A stretch of DNA of 64,000 nt, from assembly GCA_963747985.1 (NCBI GenBank), contig CAVVHG010000008.1:1-64000 (forward strand), in the 5' to 3' direction. The number at the start of each line of letters is the position of its first letter. Position 1 is the first letter of the stretch. The translations under genes were made by a program, and so were the position numbers. The DNA comes from JACADW01 sp963747985. Lineage in GTDB: Bacteria > Acidobacteriota > UBA6911. Shown in pieces: positions 9,219 to 18,602 of this stretch. The notes under the pieces were generated by a model. The model was not told where the DNA came from. It made no database searches and saw nothing but the letters and a program-made list of their open reading frames with translations.

Positions 9219-9526
9219 CCTGAATCCCGGCGCTGGTCGTCGCAGGAAGGCGCCCCTCCGGGGCGGCACGTCCGGCGAGGCGCCTGTGTGATTTCCGTTC
9301 GAAACGACATCACCTGACGGGAAGGGTAGGGGTTTCCCTGCCTGCGGTTGTGAAGCCCCCACGCCGTTTCCGCTCCGCAGCGTGATTGTGTTACCCGAGC
9401 CAATGTGTAGAATAGCCCGGTCGTAGGTCCGGCGGGTGCCGGGTGCGTTTCATCCACAAGGGCACGACAGGCGTTGCGTCCCGTGCGATGCCCGTTGGTG
9501 ATCCCCGCTTTCGATAGGATCGGCGC
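9219..9526. other. Intergenic region, 308 bp
   Basis: No gene or recognised RNA. An imperfect GC-rich hairpin (AGGCGCC ... GGCGCCT) occurs at about 9248-9287 and could end transcription of the lipoprotein gene. Nothing else stands out. Confidence 0.35.
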
Positions 9527-11254
9527 ATGGTCAACTCTCTCTTCCAGCATCCAGTTCTCCTCCAGGCGACACCATCGCGACTTCTCTCCTTGAGCCCGGT
9601 CGACCTGATCATCATCATCATCTACTTCGGCCTTGTGCTTGGAATCGGCTTCTATCTCAAGCGGTATGCAAAGACCTCGGAAGACTTTTTCATGGCCGGG
9701 CGGGAAATGACGGCATGGATCGCGGGCCTGAGTTTTCTCGCCGCCAACCTGGGCTCGCTCGAGCTCATGGGCTGGGCCGCCGCCGCCTATCAGTACGGGA
9801 TTCTGGCTACTCACTGGTACTGGGTCGGGGCGATCCCGGCGATGCTGTTCCTCGGTGTGGTAATGATGCCGTTCTACTACATCTGCAAGACGCACTCCGT
9901 GCCGGGCTACCTGCAGTTGCGCTACGGCGAATCGGCGCGTGCGCTGTCGGCGATCTCCTTCGGATTCATGACGGTTCTGATGAGCGGCATCAACATGTAT
10001 TCGATGGCGCTGGTTCTGAAAGTGGTGCTCGGCTGGGACATCAATTTCAGCATCTGGGTTTCCTCGATCACCGTCGCGGTCTATGTGGCCCTGGGGGGAT
10101 TGCTTTCCGCCATATTCAACGAAGTGTTGCAGTTCATCCTGATCTGGGCGGGCGCCCTGCTCATCCCCATCCTCGGCCTCATAGAAACCGGCGGGTGGGA
10201 CGGCATGGTCGCACGCATCCAGAAGAATCTCCCCGGGGGGGACTACACCCATCTCTGGCGGACCATGGGTTCTTTCACAGACAACCCGATGGGTATTCAC
10301 TGGACCGGCATCGTCTTCGGACTGGGTTGGGTGATTTCTTTCGGTTACTGGACCACCGATTTCCTCGTGGTTCAGCGCGTCCTCTCCGCGAAAGACCTGC
10401 GCTCCGCCAAGCTCGCCCCGATCATCGGGTCGGCGTTCAAGATGATGGTCCCGTTCATAGTCATCCTTCCCGGCTTGCTCGCCCTGGCAGTCCTTCCCAT
10501 GAAGCTCGTCGGCGAGGGCGAGGCGGTGGCCACCGGGGCGCACAGCTACAACGAGGTCCTTCCGCTGATGCTGGCGCGCTACTGCGGCCCCGGGCTGCTC
10601 GGTCTCGGCATCACCGCCTTGATCGCCGGCTTCATGTCGGGCATGGCAGGGAACGTGAGCGCGTTCGCCACGGTCTGGACCTACGATATTTATCGCCCGC
10701 TGGTGAAGAGAAGGCAGCCTCGCGATGAGCACCTGGTAAAGGTCGGCCGGTGGTGCACCATCCTCGGCGTGCTCGTCAGCATCGGCACTGCCTACCTGGT
10801 GATGCAGTTCAAGAGCATCATGGATTACGTGCAGGCGTTGTTCAGTTTCTTCATTGCGCCTCTCTTCGGTACCGTCCTCCTCGGCATGTTGTTCAAGAGA
10901 ATTACGCCGGCGGGCGGGTTCTGGGGGCTCCTCGCCGGCACTGTCTCTTCGATCGGCATGTGGGCCTGGGTCAAGGTGGACAAAGGAGCGCTCGCCTACA
11001 TTGCGCTCTCGAGCAACGCCAAGGACATGGCCGAGAACATGTATCGCGGCCTCTGGTCCTGGATCGTCTGCGTCGTCGTCACGGTCGTCGTCAGCCTGCT
11101 CACCCGGCCAAAGCCGGACAAGGAACTCGCGGGCCTGGTTTACGGGCTGACTGAAGTTCCATCGGAAGGGCACCTGCCGCTTTACAAGAGGCCTATATTC
11201 TGGGCCGCGGTTATCGCTACAGGTTTCTTCATCCTGAATATCATTTTCTGGTGA
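9527..11254 (+). CDS. Sodium/solute symporter (SSS family)
   Basis: A 575-aa secondary transporter with about 13-14 hydrophobic helices and the SSS fold. The first helix is at residues ~26-46, followed by the AGREMTAWIAGLSFLAANLGS segment typical of the sodium-site region (FFMAGRE...). GYWTTDFLVVQRVLSAKD (about residue 285) is also a family hallmark. It belongs to the SGLT-like branch and probably takes up a sugar or related solute with Na+. The next two genes, a small membrane protein overlapping its stop codon and an exported GH42 beta-galactosidase, suggest that galactosides or galactose are handled. The start has only a weak AGGA upstream and could lie slightly downstream. Confidence 0.92.
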   Translation: MVNSLFQHPVLLQATPSRLLSLSPVDLIIIIIYFGLVLGIGFYLKRYAKTSEDFFMAGREMTAWIAGLSFLAANLGSLELMGWAAAAYQYGILATHWYWVGAIPAMLFLGVVMMPFYYICKTHSVPGYLQLRYGESARALSAISFGFMTVLMSGINMYSMALVLKVVLGWDINFSIWVSSITVAVYVALGGLLSAIFNEVLQFILIWAGALLIPILGLIETGGWDGMVARIQKNLPGGDYTHLWRTMGSFTDNPMGIHWTGIVFGLGWVISFGYWTTDFLVVQRVLSAKDLRSAKLAPIIGSAFKMMVPFIVILPGLLALAVLPMKLVGEGEAVATGAHSYNEVLPLMLARYCGPGLLGLGITALIAGFMSGMAGNVSAFATVWTYDIYRPLVKRRQPRDEHLVKVGRWCTILGVLVSIGTAYLVMQFKSIMDYVQALFSFFIAPLFGTVLLGMLFKRITPAGGFWGLLAGTVSSIGMWAWVKVDKGALAYIALSSNAKDMAENMYRGLWSWIVCVVVTVVVSLLTRPKPDKELAGLVYGLTEVPSEGHLPLYKRPIFWAAVIATGFFILNIIFW

Positions 11255-11259
11255 GATCG

Positions 11260-11472
11260 ATGTCTGACAGAACCCATTTCATCTCCATCTGGTTCTTCAT
11301 CGGAGCGATGCTGCTGACGTATGGGATCCTTATCTTCGGCACCGGGATCTACGAATTGTACTCGCCGCCTGCACAACCCGTGAAGCTGGCTAACCTGCAC
11401 GCCGGGATCTGGTGGGGCGCGCTGCTCTCTCTTCTCGGCGCCCTTTACATTCACCGCTTCCGCCCGAAGTAG
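11260..11472 (+). CDS. Small two-helix membrane protein coupled to the symporter
   Basis: A 70-73 aa protein with two predicted transmembrane helices (FISIWFFIGAMLLTYGILIF and GIWWGALLSLLGALYI) joined by a short loop, and a basic C-terminus HRFRPK. An alternative GTG start at 11251 would overlap the symporter stop codon; the ATG at 11260 is six bases after it. The tight coupling suggests an accessory subunit, analogous to but not recognisably homologous with the small DUF4212 partners of acetate-type symporters. It is not a fragment of a larger gene. Confidence 0.75.
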   Translation: MSDRTHFISIWFFIGAMLLTYGILIFGTGIYELYSPPAQPVKLANLHAGIWWGALLSLLGALYIHRFRPK

Positions 11473-11566
11473 GATCCGTCGGTCGAGCCCGCTCGCCGAT
11501 GACCAAAGACTTCGGTTCCGAAAGCTCCGGTCCGACAGACCGGGCTTGTCACTCAGGAGGACACGC

Positions 11567-13636
11567 ATGACTCCAAGGTATCTGCCTCTGATCGGATTGA
11601 TGCTCTTCCCCGCACTTGCCATGGCCCAGCCGCCGAAAATGGATACGATTCTTTACGGGGCCTCCTACTACCACGAATACATGCCCTACGAGCGGCTCGA
11701 GCAGGATGTGCAGCTCATGCAGAACGCCGGCCTTTCGGTGGTGCGCCTGGGGGAATCGACCTGGAGCAGTTGGGAGCCGCGTGATGGCGAATTCTCTTTC
11801 GAATGGATGCAGCGCACCCTGGACCGCCTCCACAAGGGCGGGATCAAGGTGATCCTCGGGACACCCACCTATTCGATTCCGCCCTGGCTGTACAAGAAGC
11901 ACCCTGAGATCCTCGTGACGCGCCTGGGCGGGATCAAGAGTTACTACGGCATCAGGCAGAACATGGATATCACGAGCCCGGCCTACCTGTTCTATTCCGA
12001 ACGGATCATCCGGAAGGTCGTCTCGCATTTCAAAGACCATCCCGCCGTGATCGGGTACCAGATCGACAACGAAACCGGTTCCTACGAGACGGCCGGCGAG
12101 AGCGTGCAGACCGCGTTCGTCGAGTACCTCAAGGATAAGTTCCAGACGCCCCAGACGCTGAACAAGATCTGGGGGTTCGTCTATTGGGGCCAGCTCATCA
12201 ACGACTGGTGCGACCTGCCGCCGCGCGACGGCATCCTGAACCCCGGCTACAAGCTTGAGTGGGAGCGGTTTCAGCGAAAAATCACGACAGATTTTCTCGC
12301 GTGGCAGTCGCGCATCGTCGGGGAATACAAGAGGCCCGATCAGTTCATCGTCCACAACTTCGTCGGCGGCGTCCGGACCAACATCGACGAGTATGAAATC
12401 GCGAAGCACCTCGATATCACCGCGGTGAACCCTTACTTCGACACGCAGGAGGACTTGAACGGCGAGGCGAACGCGCTTTCAGGCGACATGTGCCGTTCGC
12501 TCAAACAGGCCAACTACCTCGTGACCGAGACCAATGCCCAGACCATCGGCTGGGACTCCAAGACGCAGCGGCCGCCGTTCGACGGCCAGCTCCGCCTGAG
12601 CGCATACGCCAATCTCGCGCGCGGCGCCAACATGGTGGCTTACTGGCACTGGCACTCCCTCCATTACGGGCAGGAGACCTACTGGAAGGGAGTACTTTCG
12701 CACGACCTCGAGCCGAACCGCGCTTACGGCGAGGTCACCAGGATCGCCCAGGAGTTCAAGCGAATCGGCCCGCAGCTGGTGAACCTCAAGAAGAAGAACA
12801 AGGTAGCGCTTCTGTTCAGCGCGGAATCTTACGACGGCATCCGCTTCATGCCCTTCGACGACAAAGCGGACTACATGACCGTGCTGCATCAGCTCTACCG
12901 CACGCTCTATCACTTGAATGCGGGCATCGATTTCGTATTCCCGGCCAGCCCTAGTTTCGACGGCTACGACGTGCTGATTGTGCCTGCGCTCTACGTCGCC
13001 AGCAACGCCCTGCTCGAGCGGATCGCGGCGTTTGCGGAGCGGGGCGGGCACGTGCTCCTTACCTTCAAGAGCGGCTTCTGCAACGAATACTCGACCGTCC
13101 GGTGGGAGCGCGCGCCGGGACCATTGCGGAAAGCATGCGGCTTCTCCTACCAGGAGTTCTCAAATCTGAAGAATCCGCTGCCCTTGAAGGGCGACCCCTA
13201 TCAGGTCGGGGAGGCGAACAGGGCCTCGGTCTGGGCCGAGTTTCTGGTACCCGAGACCGCGCAAGGGCTGGCCTGGTACGACCACGGCTTTTTCGGCAAG
13301 TATCCTGCGATAACACGCAACAAGTACGGGAAGGGCACGGTCACGTACGAAGGGACCGTGCTTTCCGACCAGATCCAGGAGAAAGTCGTGCGGGAGATTC
13401 TCCGCGCCGCAGGTCTTGAGGGACCGGATCAACAACTGCCGTCGCCGGTCCGGACGCAGCAGGGAGTCAATTCCCAGGGCAAGACGCTGCGCTATTGGAT
13501 GAACTTTTCCGGAACGCCGCAGACCTTCGATTACCCTTATGCGGGCGGGACCGACATTCTCTCCGGCAAACCGGTGGCCAGAGCCCAGTCGCTCACGCTT
13601 CCACCCTGGGACCTGATTATCGTAAAAGAGGACTGA
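11567..13636 (+). CDS. Exported GH42 beta-galactosidase
   Basis: A 689-aa glycoside hydrolase of family 42. A signal peptide (residues 1-20, ending ALAMAQ) exports it. The catalytic (beta/alpha)8 domain covers residues ~25-390, with the acid/base in GYQIDNETG (Glu169) and the nucleophile in LVTETNAQ (Glu321). A trimerisation/GATase-like domain (~400-610) and a small beta domain follow. It hydrolyses terminal beta-D-galactosides, probably of plant or microbial polysaccharides, outside the cytosol. The ATG at 11567 follows AGGAGG. It sits 95 bp behind the small membrane protein and symporter, consistent with periplasmic hydrolysis followed by Na+-driven uptake. A periplasmic location is less usual for GH42, which is commonly cytosolic. 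Confidence 0.93.
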   Translation: MTPRYLPLIGLMLFPALAMAQPPKMDTILYGASYYHEYMPYERLEQDVQLMQNAGLSVVRLGESTWSSWEPRDGEFSFEWMQRTLDRLHKGGIKVILGTPTYSIPPWLYKKHPEILVTRLGGIKSYYGIRQNMDITSPAYLFYSERIIRKVVSHFKDHPAVIGYQIDNETGSYETAGESVQTAFVEYLKDKFQTPQTLNKIWGFVYWGQLINDWCDLPPRDGILNPGYKLEWERFQRKITTDFLAWQSRIVGEYKRPDQFIVHNFVGGVRTNIDEYEIAKHLDITAVNPYFDTQEDLNGEANALSGDMCRSLKQANYLVTETNAQTIGWDSKTQRPPFDGQLRLSAYANLARGANMVAYWHWHSLHYGQETYWKGVLSHDLEPNRAYGEVTRIAQEFKRIGPQLVNLKKKNKVALLFSAESYDGIRFMPFDDKADYMTVLHQLYRTLYHLNAGIDFVFPASPSFDGYDVLIVPALYVASNALLERIAAFAERGGHVLLTFKSGFCNEYSTVRWERAPGPLRKACGFSYQEFSNLKNPLPLKGDPYQVGEANRASVWAEFLVPETAQGLAWYDHGFFGKYPAITRNKYGKGTVTYEGTVLSDQIQEKVVREILRAAGLEGPDQQLPSPVRTQQGVNSQGKTLRYWMNFSGTPQTFDYPYAGGTDILSGKPVARAQSLTLPPWDLIIVKED

Positions 13637-13720
13637 CGCTCCTTCGTCGGGCGATGTAAACTTCCACGGGCGCTGCTTGGCGGGCTGCCGCACGCACATC
13701 TGCGCCGGCAAACGGTACAC

Positions 13721-14302
13721 ATGAGAAATTTGTCCTTTGATTTCACTTCCGGTCAGAGCCGGTTCATGGTGCTGGACGTCGAGACCCAGTACCTGAGCGA
13801 GGAGGTGGCCGGAGGGTGGAATGCCGTAGACAAACTCAAGGTCGCGCTCGCCGTCACATGGGACGAGGCTGCCGGCATGCGCGTCTGGTACGAGGCCGAT
13901 GTGCCCGGGCTCCTTGACGAAATGCGCAATTTCAGCCCCATTGTGACGTTCAACGGGGAACGCTTTGATTTCCAGGTCCTGAGTGCGTATGGAGATATCG
14001 CGCATCTCCGGGGCGAAAGAAGCAGGGATCTCATGGTGTATCTCAGGGACAAGCTCGGCTTCAGGGTCAAGCTCGACTCGCTCGCCGCTTCAACGCTCGG
14101 CAGGGGAAAGAGCGGCTCAGGCATCCAGAGCGTCGAGTGGTGGCGCTCGGGAGATCCTGTTCTGCGCCAGAAGGTCGTGGACTACTGCAAGATGGACGTC
14201 GAGCTCACGCGGGATGTCTACCTGTTCGGAAAAGAGAAGGGCTATGTGCTCCTCGACGATATAAAAACCGGGGCAACGCGCCGTATCAACGTGGCCTGGT
14301 GA
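13721..14302 (+). CDS. DEDDy 3'-5' exonuclease, RNase H-like fold
   Basis: A 193-aa protein with the three motifs of DEDDy exonucleases: ExoI VLDVET (Asp19, Glu21), ExoII FNGERFD (Asn78, Asp83) and ExoIII YCKMD (Tyr155, Asp159). This resembles the YprB-type RNase H-like exonuclease domain without its usual extra regions. Predicted activity is removal of nucleotides from 3' ends, probably single-stranded DNA or RNA. It is 13 bp upstream of the SbcD-like nuclease gene and reads in the same direction, so it is likely a third subunit or helper in DNA end processing. The start is unsure: there is no strong ribosome binding site, and an ATG at 13766 is possible but would leave only three residues before the first catalytic Asp. 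Confidence 0.85.
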   Translation: MRNLSFDFTSGQSRFMVLDVETQYLSEEVAGGWNAVDKLKVALAVTWDEAAGMRVWYEADVPGLLDEMRNFSPIVTFNGERFDFQVLSAYGDIAHLRGERSRDLMVYLRDKLGFRVKLDSLAASTLGRGKSGSGIQSVEWWRSGDPVLRQKVVDYCKMDVELTRDVYLFGKEKGYVLLDDIKTGATRRINVAW

Positions 14303-14315
14303 TCCGGAAGCCTGC

Positions 14316-15458
14316 ATGCCTCCTGTTCGTTTCATTCACACTTCCGACGTCCATCTGGACACCAGCCTCGCCGGCGCCGGCTTTCCATCGCGTCTCGGCG
14401 ATCGCAAACGCGAAGCCATTCGCGCGACCCTGCGCCGGATCCTCGACGACGCCCGCAGCCAGGCAGTGGATTTCGTCCTGATCGCGGGAGACCTCTTCGA
14501 ACACGACCGCGTAACACCGGACTCGGTCGAGTTTCTCAAGCAGCAATTCGCGGACTGCTCGCCGGCGACGGTCTTCATCGCCCCGGGAAACCACGACCCC
14601 TGCCTGCGCGGTTCTCCGTACTGCGAGGAGGCCTGGCCGTCCAATGTCCACATCTTTCGCGACGAGCAGTTCAGGTCCGTAGATCTCCCACAACTCGGCG
14701 TCAGGGTCACCGGGTTCGGTTACAATCGGGCACGGCTGCAGGAACCCCGGTTCCGTGATCTGCCGGTCCTTGCCGACGACCTGGTCAACGTGGTTGTCGC
14801 GCACGGGTCAGACACGAACCGCATCCCCGGCGGCAAGGCGGTGCACGCACCCCTGACGATCAACGAGATCGCGGGCAAGAACGTCCGTTACTGCGCCCTG
14901 GGCCACTACCATCAGCAGGGACGTGTGCCGAATCCCATCGACGGAACCCAGGTCTGGTACAGCGGGATTCCCGAAGGGCGGGGCTGGGACGAGGAAGGCC
15001 CGTGTGCCTACCTCCTGGTCGAGATCGACCAGGAGGTCCACGTGGAAAGCAGGACCTGCAACCAGTTTCCTCTGAGAACCCTGGAAATAGACTGCGACGG
15101 GTTCTCGAGCCGCGAACAGGTCATTGACGCCATCCTGGCCGGCCGCGAAAGATCTTTCGACTCGAGTACCATACTCAGGGTCAGGCTGCGGGGCGAATTG
15201 GATCCCAGGCTCGATTTGTCGCTCTCCGAAATGGAAGAGAGGCTCGCCGGCGCCGTGCTTCACATTCAATGGGACGATCGCACCGAGTCCGCCGTGGATT
15301 TCGATCTGCTCGCACGCGAGGGCACTCTGGCCGGCCAGTTCGTTCGCGATCTGCACGAACGCATCGCGGGCGCGGCCGAATCCGAGCGTCCTGCATTGGT
15401 GCGCGCGCGCCTGTACGGAGTCCAGGCTCTTCTGGGACGCGAGGTGCGGCTCAAGTGA
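14316..15458 (+). CDS. SbcD/Mre11-like exonuclease subunit (YhaO type)
   Basis: A 380-aa metallophosphoesterase of the Mre11/SbcD family. The five metal motifs are visible: TSDVHLD (Asp11, His13), AGDLF (Asp59), PGNHD (Asn92, His93), VVAHG, and GHYH. With its ATPase partner it should process DNA double-strand ends and hairpins in the cytosol. The closest domain layout is B. subtilis YhaO rather than E. coli SbcD. The C-terminal ~130 residues form the capping and ATPase-docking region. The stop codon overlaps the GTG start of the partner gene (GTGA), so the subunits are made in concert. Confidence 0.93.
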   Translation: MPPVRFIHTSDVHLDTSLAGAGFPSRLGDRKREAIRATLRRILDDARSQAVDFVLIAGDLFEHDRVTPDSVEFLKQQFADCSPATVFIAPGNHDPCLRGSPYCEEAWPSNVHIFRDEQFRSVDLPQLGVRVTGFGYNRARLQEPRFRDLPVLADDLVNVVVAHGSDTNRIPGGKAVHAPLTINEIAGKNVRYCALGHYHQQGRVPNPIDGTQVWYSGIPEGRGWDEEGPCAYLLVEIDQEVHVESRTCNQFPLRTLEIDCDGFSSREQVIDAILAGRERSFDSSTILRVRLRGELDPRLDLSLSEMEERLAGAVLHIQWDDRTESAVDFDLLAREGTLAGQFVRDLHERIAGAAESERPALVRARLYGVQALLGREVRLK

Positions 15459-18322
15459 AGCTCCTGCGCTGCTACATCCACGGTTTCGGCAAGCTCACCG
15501 GCCGGTCGTTTTCCTTCGAGCCCGGGTTGAATCTCCTGTTTGCCCCCAACGAGGGGGGGAAGTCCACGCTTCAGCATTTCCTGATCGGCGTGCTGTACGG
15601 CCAGTTGCGGCCGGATGCCAAGGTGCGCAGGCCGGATTCGTGGGTGGAAAAGTACCGACCCTGGTCGGGATCCGACTATGGAGGGATCCTCTGGTGCAAC
15701 CTGGCTGCGGGCCGCGAGCTGGAAATACGTCGGACGTTCGGCAAGGAAGATTTCCGCGTAGAGATCCGGACCGCCGCCGGCGAGGATATCACCACTCAGT
15801 ACGATCGCCTGAAGAACGGTGAGGTTCTCTTCGCAGCCTCGCATCTCGGTCTGCAAAAAGAGCTGTTCGAATCCGTGGCCGTCATACGGGAAAGCAGGAC
15901 TGCCGAGCTGGAAGGCCGGGAGACGATCCGGGACCGGATTTCGAATCTTGCACTGTCGGGCCGGGAGGACCTATCCCTGCAGCGCTGCCTGCGGCGCCTT
16001 GGACAGGCGCTCGAATCCATAGGATCCGAGCGGGCGCCGACCAGGCCGTTCAAGCGCGCTCTGGACAGGCTCGAGGGACTGAAGGCCGAGAGACGCACCC
16101 TCGACGCACGGCGCGCCGAGTTCGAAAGCGGGCTCGGGGAACGAGTGAGATTGTCGGACGAGCTCGCCCGGCTCGAGCGGGAGCTCTCCCGGTCCAGACA
16201 CGTGGCTGCCGGTGCGAGGTTGAGGGATGCGGCACAGAAGATCGCAACCCTGCGGGAGATCCAGGAGGAGACCGATTCGGTCCGTCGGCAGATCGTCGAT
16301 TCCGGCGCCGACCCGGAGTTCCCGGCTCCTCGGCTCGAAGAACTCAACGCCCTTCACGGCGCCAGGGAGAGCATCGAGCTGCGTCTGATCGACGTCCGCA
16401 AAGAGGCAGGCCACGTGCTTTCCCGCGCCCGCCAGCTCGAAGAGGAGATGAGGCCGCTGGCCGATTACGGTGTTCTCTACTCGAACGGCGAAGCCGAGAG
16501 GATCTCCGAGTGGTTTCACCGGTACCTCGCTCTGTCCTTGCAGAGGGATGACGCGCAGAGGTCTCTGCAGGCGCTCCAGGCGGAAATCCACTCCCTGCAG
16601 GGGCTACTGGATACCAAGCCTTCGCTCAGGGATTCAACGGTCGACTGGGAGCGCCAGGCAAGGGAGACAGCCGACGCCGAACTGGCCGCCTCGGAGAAGA
16701 ACGCCGACCTGGCTGCAAGGATTTCTCTGACGCAGGCGACACAGTCGCTGGCGGCCCGCAGGGCTCGAATCACGATGCTCCTGGGTGCCTCGTCGGCGGT
16801 CGCCGCTCTCCTGCCCGCCTGGGCGCGTTGGATACCGGGATTCCCCGAGATGCCGCGCGATGCGGTGTCGCTTGTCGGAGCACTTTTCGGAGTTTCCGCC
16901 CCGGTGTTGCTCTTTATCGGATGGAGGTCGGCGGCGCTGGCACGCGCGCTGGTGCGCAGCGTCCATGATCTGGAGGCTGAGCAGGAGAGCCTGCGCGAGA
17001 ATGCCAGGGAGGCCTCCGTCCCCCTCCGGAAGGCGATGGCGGATTCAGGGTTTGCGACGCTCGATGAGTTCTTGTCCGCCGCAAGGGAATTCAGTCAGAC
17101 CCGGCTCAGGCTCGATCACCTGTGCGAGCAGCAAAAGGGTGCAGCCGCTCATTTTGAACGGCTTTGCGTCGAGGCTGATGAGCCTTACCGCAGCCTGAGG
17201 CTCAGCCTGTCCAGGGTCGGCCTCACATTCTCCCCGGCAAATCTGAGCGGAGTGGTGGACACTGCCCGTACAAATCTGCGCCGCTACCGGGACCTGGAAC
17301 TCCGACACCGGGGCAATATCGATCGCTCGACATCTCTTCGAGCCGACGAGGAAGACCTGACGGCTCAGCTCGACGGCAAGAGTGCGAGCATCCTCGCAAT
17401 ACTCGCCGAGGCGAAGGTCGATTCCCTGGAAGCCTTTCGCGCAGCGTGCGCCGCGCGCCAGCGTCTGCTCAAGCTGCGGGATCGCGAGGGTTACCTCCAG
17501 CGGGAAATGCAGCGCGTCTGCGAGGGTCTGACGCTCGAGGAATGGGAGGAACGTCACAGGCAGCTCGCAGCGGCGCCGGAGCTCGCCTGGTCGGCCGGCA
17601 CGGCAGCCGGAAACGAAGCCGGCCGGGATTCGCTGCTCCCGTACATGCCCGGTGTCGACGAGGCGGAGCGCGAGGAGAAAAGGATCGCATCGAACCTCTC
17701 CGCTGCCCGCGAGGAGTGGGCCCGCCTCTCCGAGCGCCTGCGGCACGCGTTCTCGGGCGCGCGAACGGTTTCGGAGATCGAGGAGGACACCGGCTTGGTC
17801 GAGGCCGAACTTGAGAATATCCGCACCAATCGCCGGGCGCTCGAGATCGCAATCGAAGCGATCGAATCACAGTCCCGTCTGCGGCAGGAAGGGTTGGCGC
17901 CGCAGTTGAACCGGGCAGTGGAGAGCCGCTTCCTTCCTCTCGCCCAGGGCCGTTACAACGAAGTGAGAGTTGATCCTGAATTCAATATTCTCGCACGAGA
18001 ATCAACCACGAACGAACTGAGGCAACTCGAGAACCTCAGCCGCGGCACCCAGGACCAACTCTACCTGGCGCTCCGCTTCGGCGTGTTGGACCTGGTCGCG
18101 AGCGCCGACGAGCCGTGCCCCTGCCTGCTGGATGAACCGTTTGCCGCCTACGACCGGGATCGGATCACGGAGGCATTCCGGATCCTTTCCGAAGAAGCAG
18201 TCCGCAGGCAGTTGCTGCTCTTCACTTGCCGCGAAGACGTGCGGGACCTGGCTGCCGGCCGCGGTGCACACGTCATCGAGCTATCCGCAACCGATGGCGT
18301 TCGACAGCTGGGCGGAGGCTGA
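15455..18322 (+). CDS. SbcC/Rad50-like ATPase with membrane hairpin (YhaN type)
   Basis: A 955-aa SMC-like ATPase. Walker A is APNEGGKST (residues 30-38; the usual first Gly is Ala), the ABC signature is NLSRGTQDQ near 860, and Walker B is CLLDEPFAAYD near 889. Between the ATPase halves there are two long coiled coils. At the tip, instead of a CxxC zinc hook, are two hydrophobic helices (about residues 437-455 and 468-491) with a short loop, as described for YhaN-type proteins. This would tether the complex to the membrane. It starts at GTG 15455 inside the SbcD stop; the longer frame upstream is a shadow. It partners with the SbcD-like gene and probably the DEDDy exonuclease. Confidence 0.92.
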   Translation: MKLLRCYIHGFGKLTGRSFSFEPGLNLLFAPNEGGKSTLQHFLIGVLYGQLRPDAKVRRPDSWVEKYRPWSGSDYGGILWCNLAAGRELEIRRTFGKEDFRVEIRTAAGEDITTQYDRLKNGEVLFAASHLGLQKELFESVAVIRESRTAELEGRETIRDRISNLALSGREDLSLQRCLRRLGQALESIGSERAPTRPFKRALDRLEGLKAERRTLDARRAEFESGLGERVRLSDELARLERELSRSRHVAAGARLRDAAQKIATLREIQEETDSVRRQIVDSGADPEFPAPRLEELNALHGARESIELRLIDVRKEAGHVLSRARQLEEEMRPLADYGVLYSNGEAERISEWFHRYLALSLQRDDAQRSLQALQAEIHSLQGLLDTKPSLRDSTVDWERQARETADAELAASEKNADLAARISLTQATQSLAARRARITMLLGASSAVAALLPAWARWIPGFPEMPRDAVSLVGALFGVSAPVLLFIGWRSAALARALVRSVHDLEAEQESLRENAREASVPLRKAMADSGFATLDEFLSAAREFSQTRLRLDHLCEQQKGAAAHFERLCVEADEPYRSLRLSLSRVGLTFSPANLSGVVDTARTNLRRYRDLELRHRGNIDRSTSLRADEEDLTAQLDGKSASILAILAEAKVDSLEAFRAACAARQRLLKLRDREGYLQREMQRVCEGLTLEEWEERHRQLAAAPELAWSAGTAAGNEAGRDSLLPYMPGVDEAEREEKRIASNLSAAREEWARLSERLRHAFSGARTVSEIEEDTGLVEAELENIRTNRRALEIAIEAIESQSRLRQEGLAPQLNRAVESRFLPLAQGRYNEVRVDPEFNILARESTTNELRQLENLSRGTQDQLYLALRFGVLDLVASADEPCPCLLDEPFAAYDRDRITEAFRILSEEAVRRQLLLFTCREDVRDLAAGRGAHVIELSATDGVRQLGGG

Positions 18323-18350
18323 CGCACTCGCCAGCGCTTTCTCGAGATGC

Positions 18351-18562
18351 TATGGAACGGGCCTTCAGCCCTTTGGTCCCTGCTGCTGCATGCAACCCTG
18401 GGGCTTCGCCCCAGGCTGATATCAGAACGCGCTTTCAGCGCTCAGCAAAATGCTGATCCGAATGCAGAGATGAGGGCCGAAGGCCCGCCTCATACCAGCC
18501 TGGCGCAACGCGCCAGGTTACGGGAGCCACAGTGGTCTCGAGGGCTGAAGGCCCGTTTCATA
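18351..18562. repeat. Palindromic repeat family A, copy 1 (212 bp)
   Basis: The ends form a 22-base inverted repeat with one mismatch (TATGGAACGGGCCTTCAGCC and its partner ending GGCCCGTTTCATA). Inside are short hairpins with TTC or GAA loops: GGGGCTTCGCCCC, GCGCTTTCAGCGC, GGGCCGAAGGCCC and CTGGCGCAACGCGCCAG. The same design recurs at 48454-48659 and 54991-55196. This copy is the most diverged of the three. It lies between convergent yhaN-like and proline dehydrogenase genes. Confidence 0.88.
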
Positions 18563-18602
18563 GGGAACCTTGAGGCCGTCCCGGTAGTCGGACCCGCGCT
18601 GC

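Noticed and set aside
8969..11173. A 734-codon reverse-strand frame
   Set aside because: Shadow of the sodium/solute symporter gene; its composition (His/Glu/Arg/Pro-rich) is typical of antisense frames in high-GC DNA.
15455..18322. Zinc hook (CxxC) in the SMC-like ATPase
   Set aside because: No CxxC occurs at the coiled-coil tip; two hydrophobic helices are there instead, so it is called YhaN-type rather than Rad50/SbcC-type.
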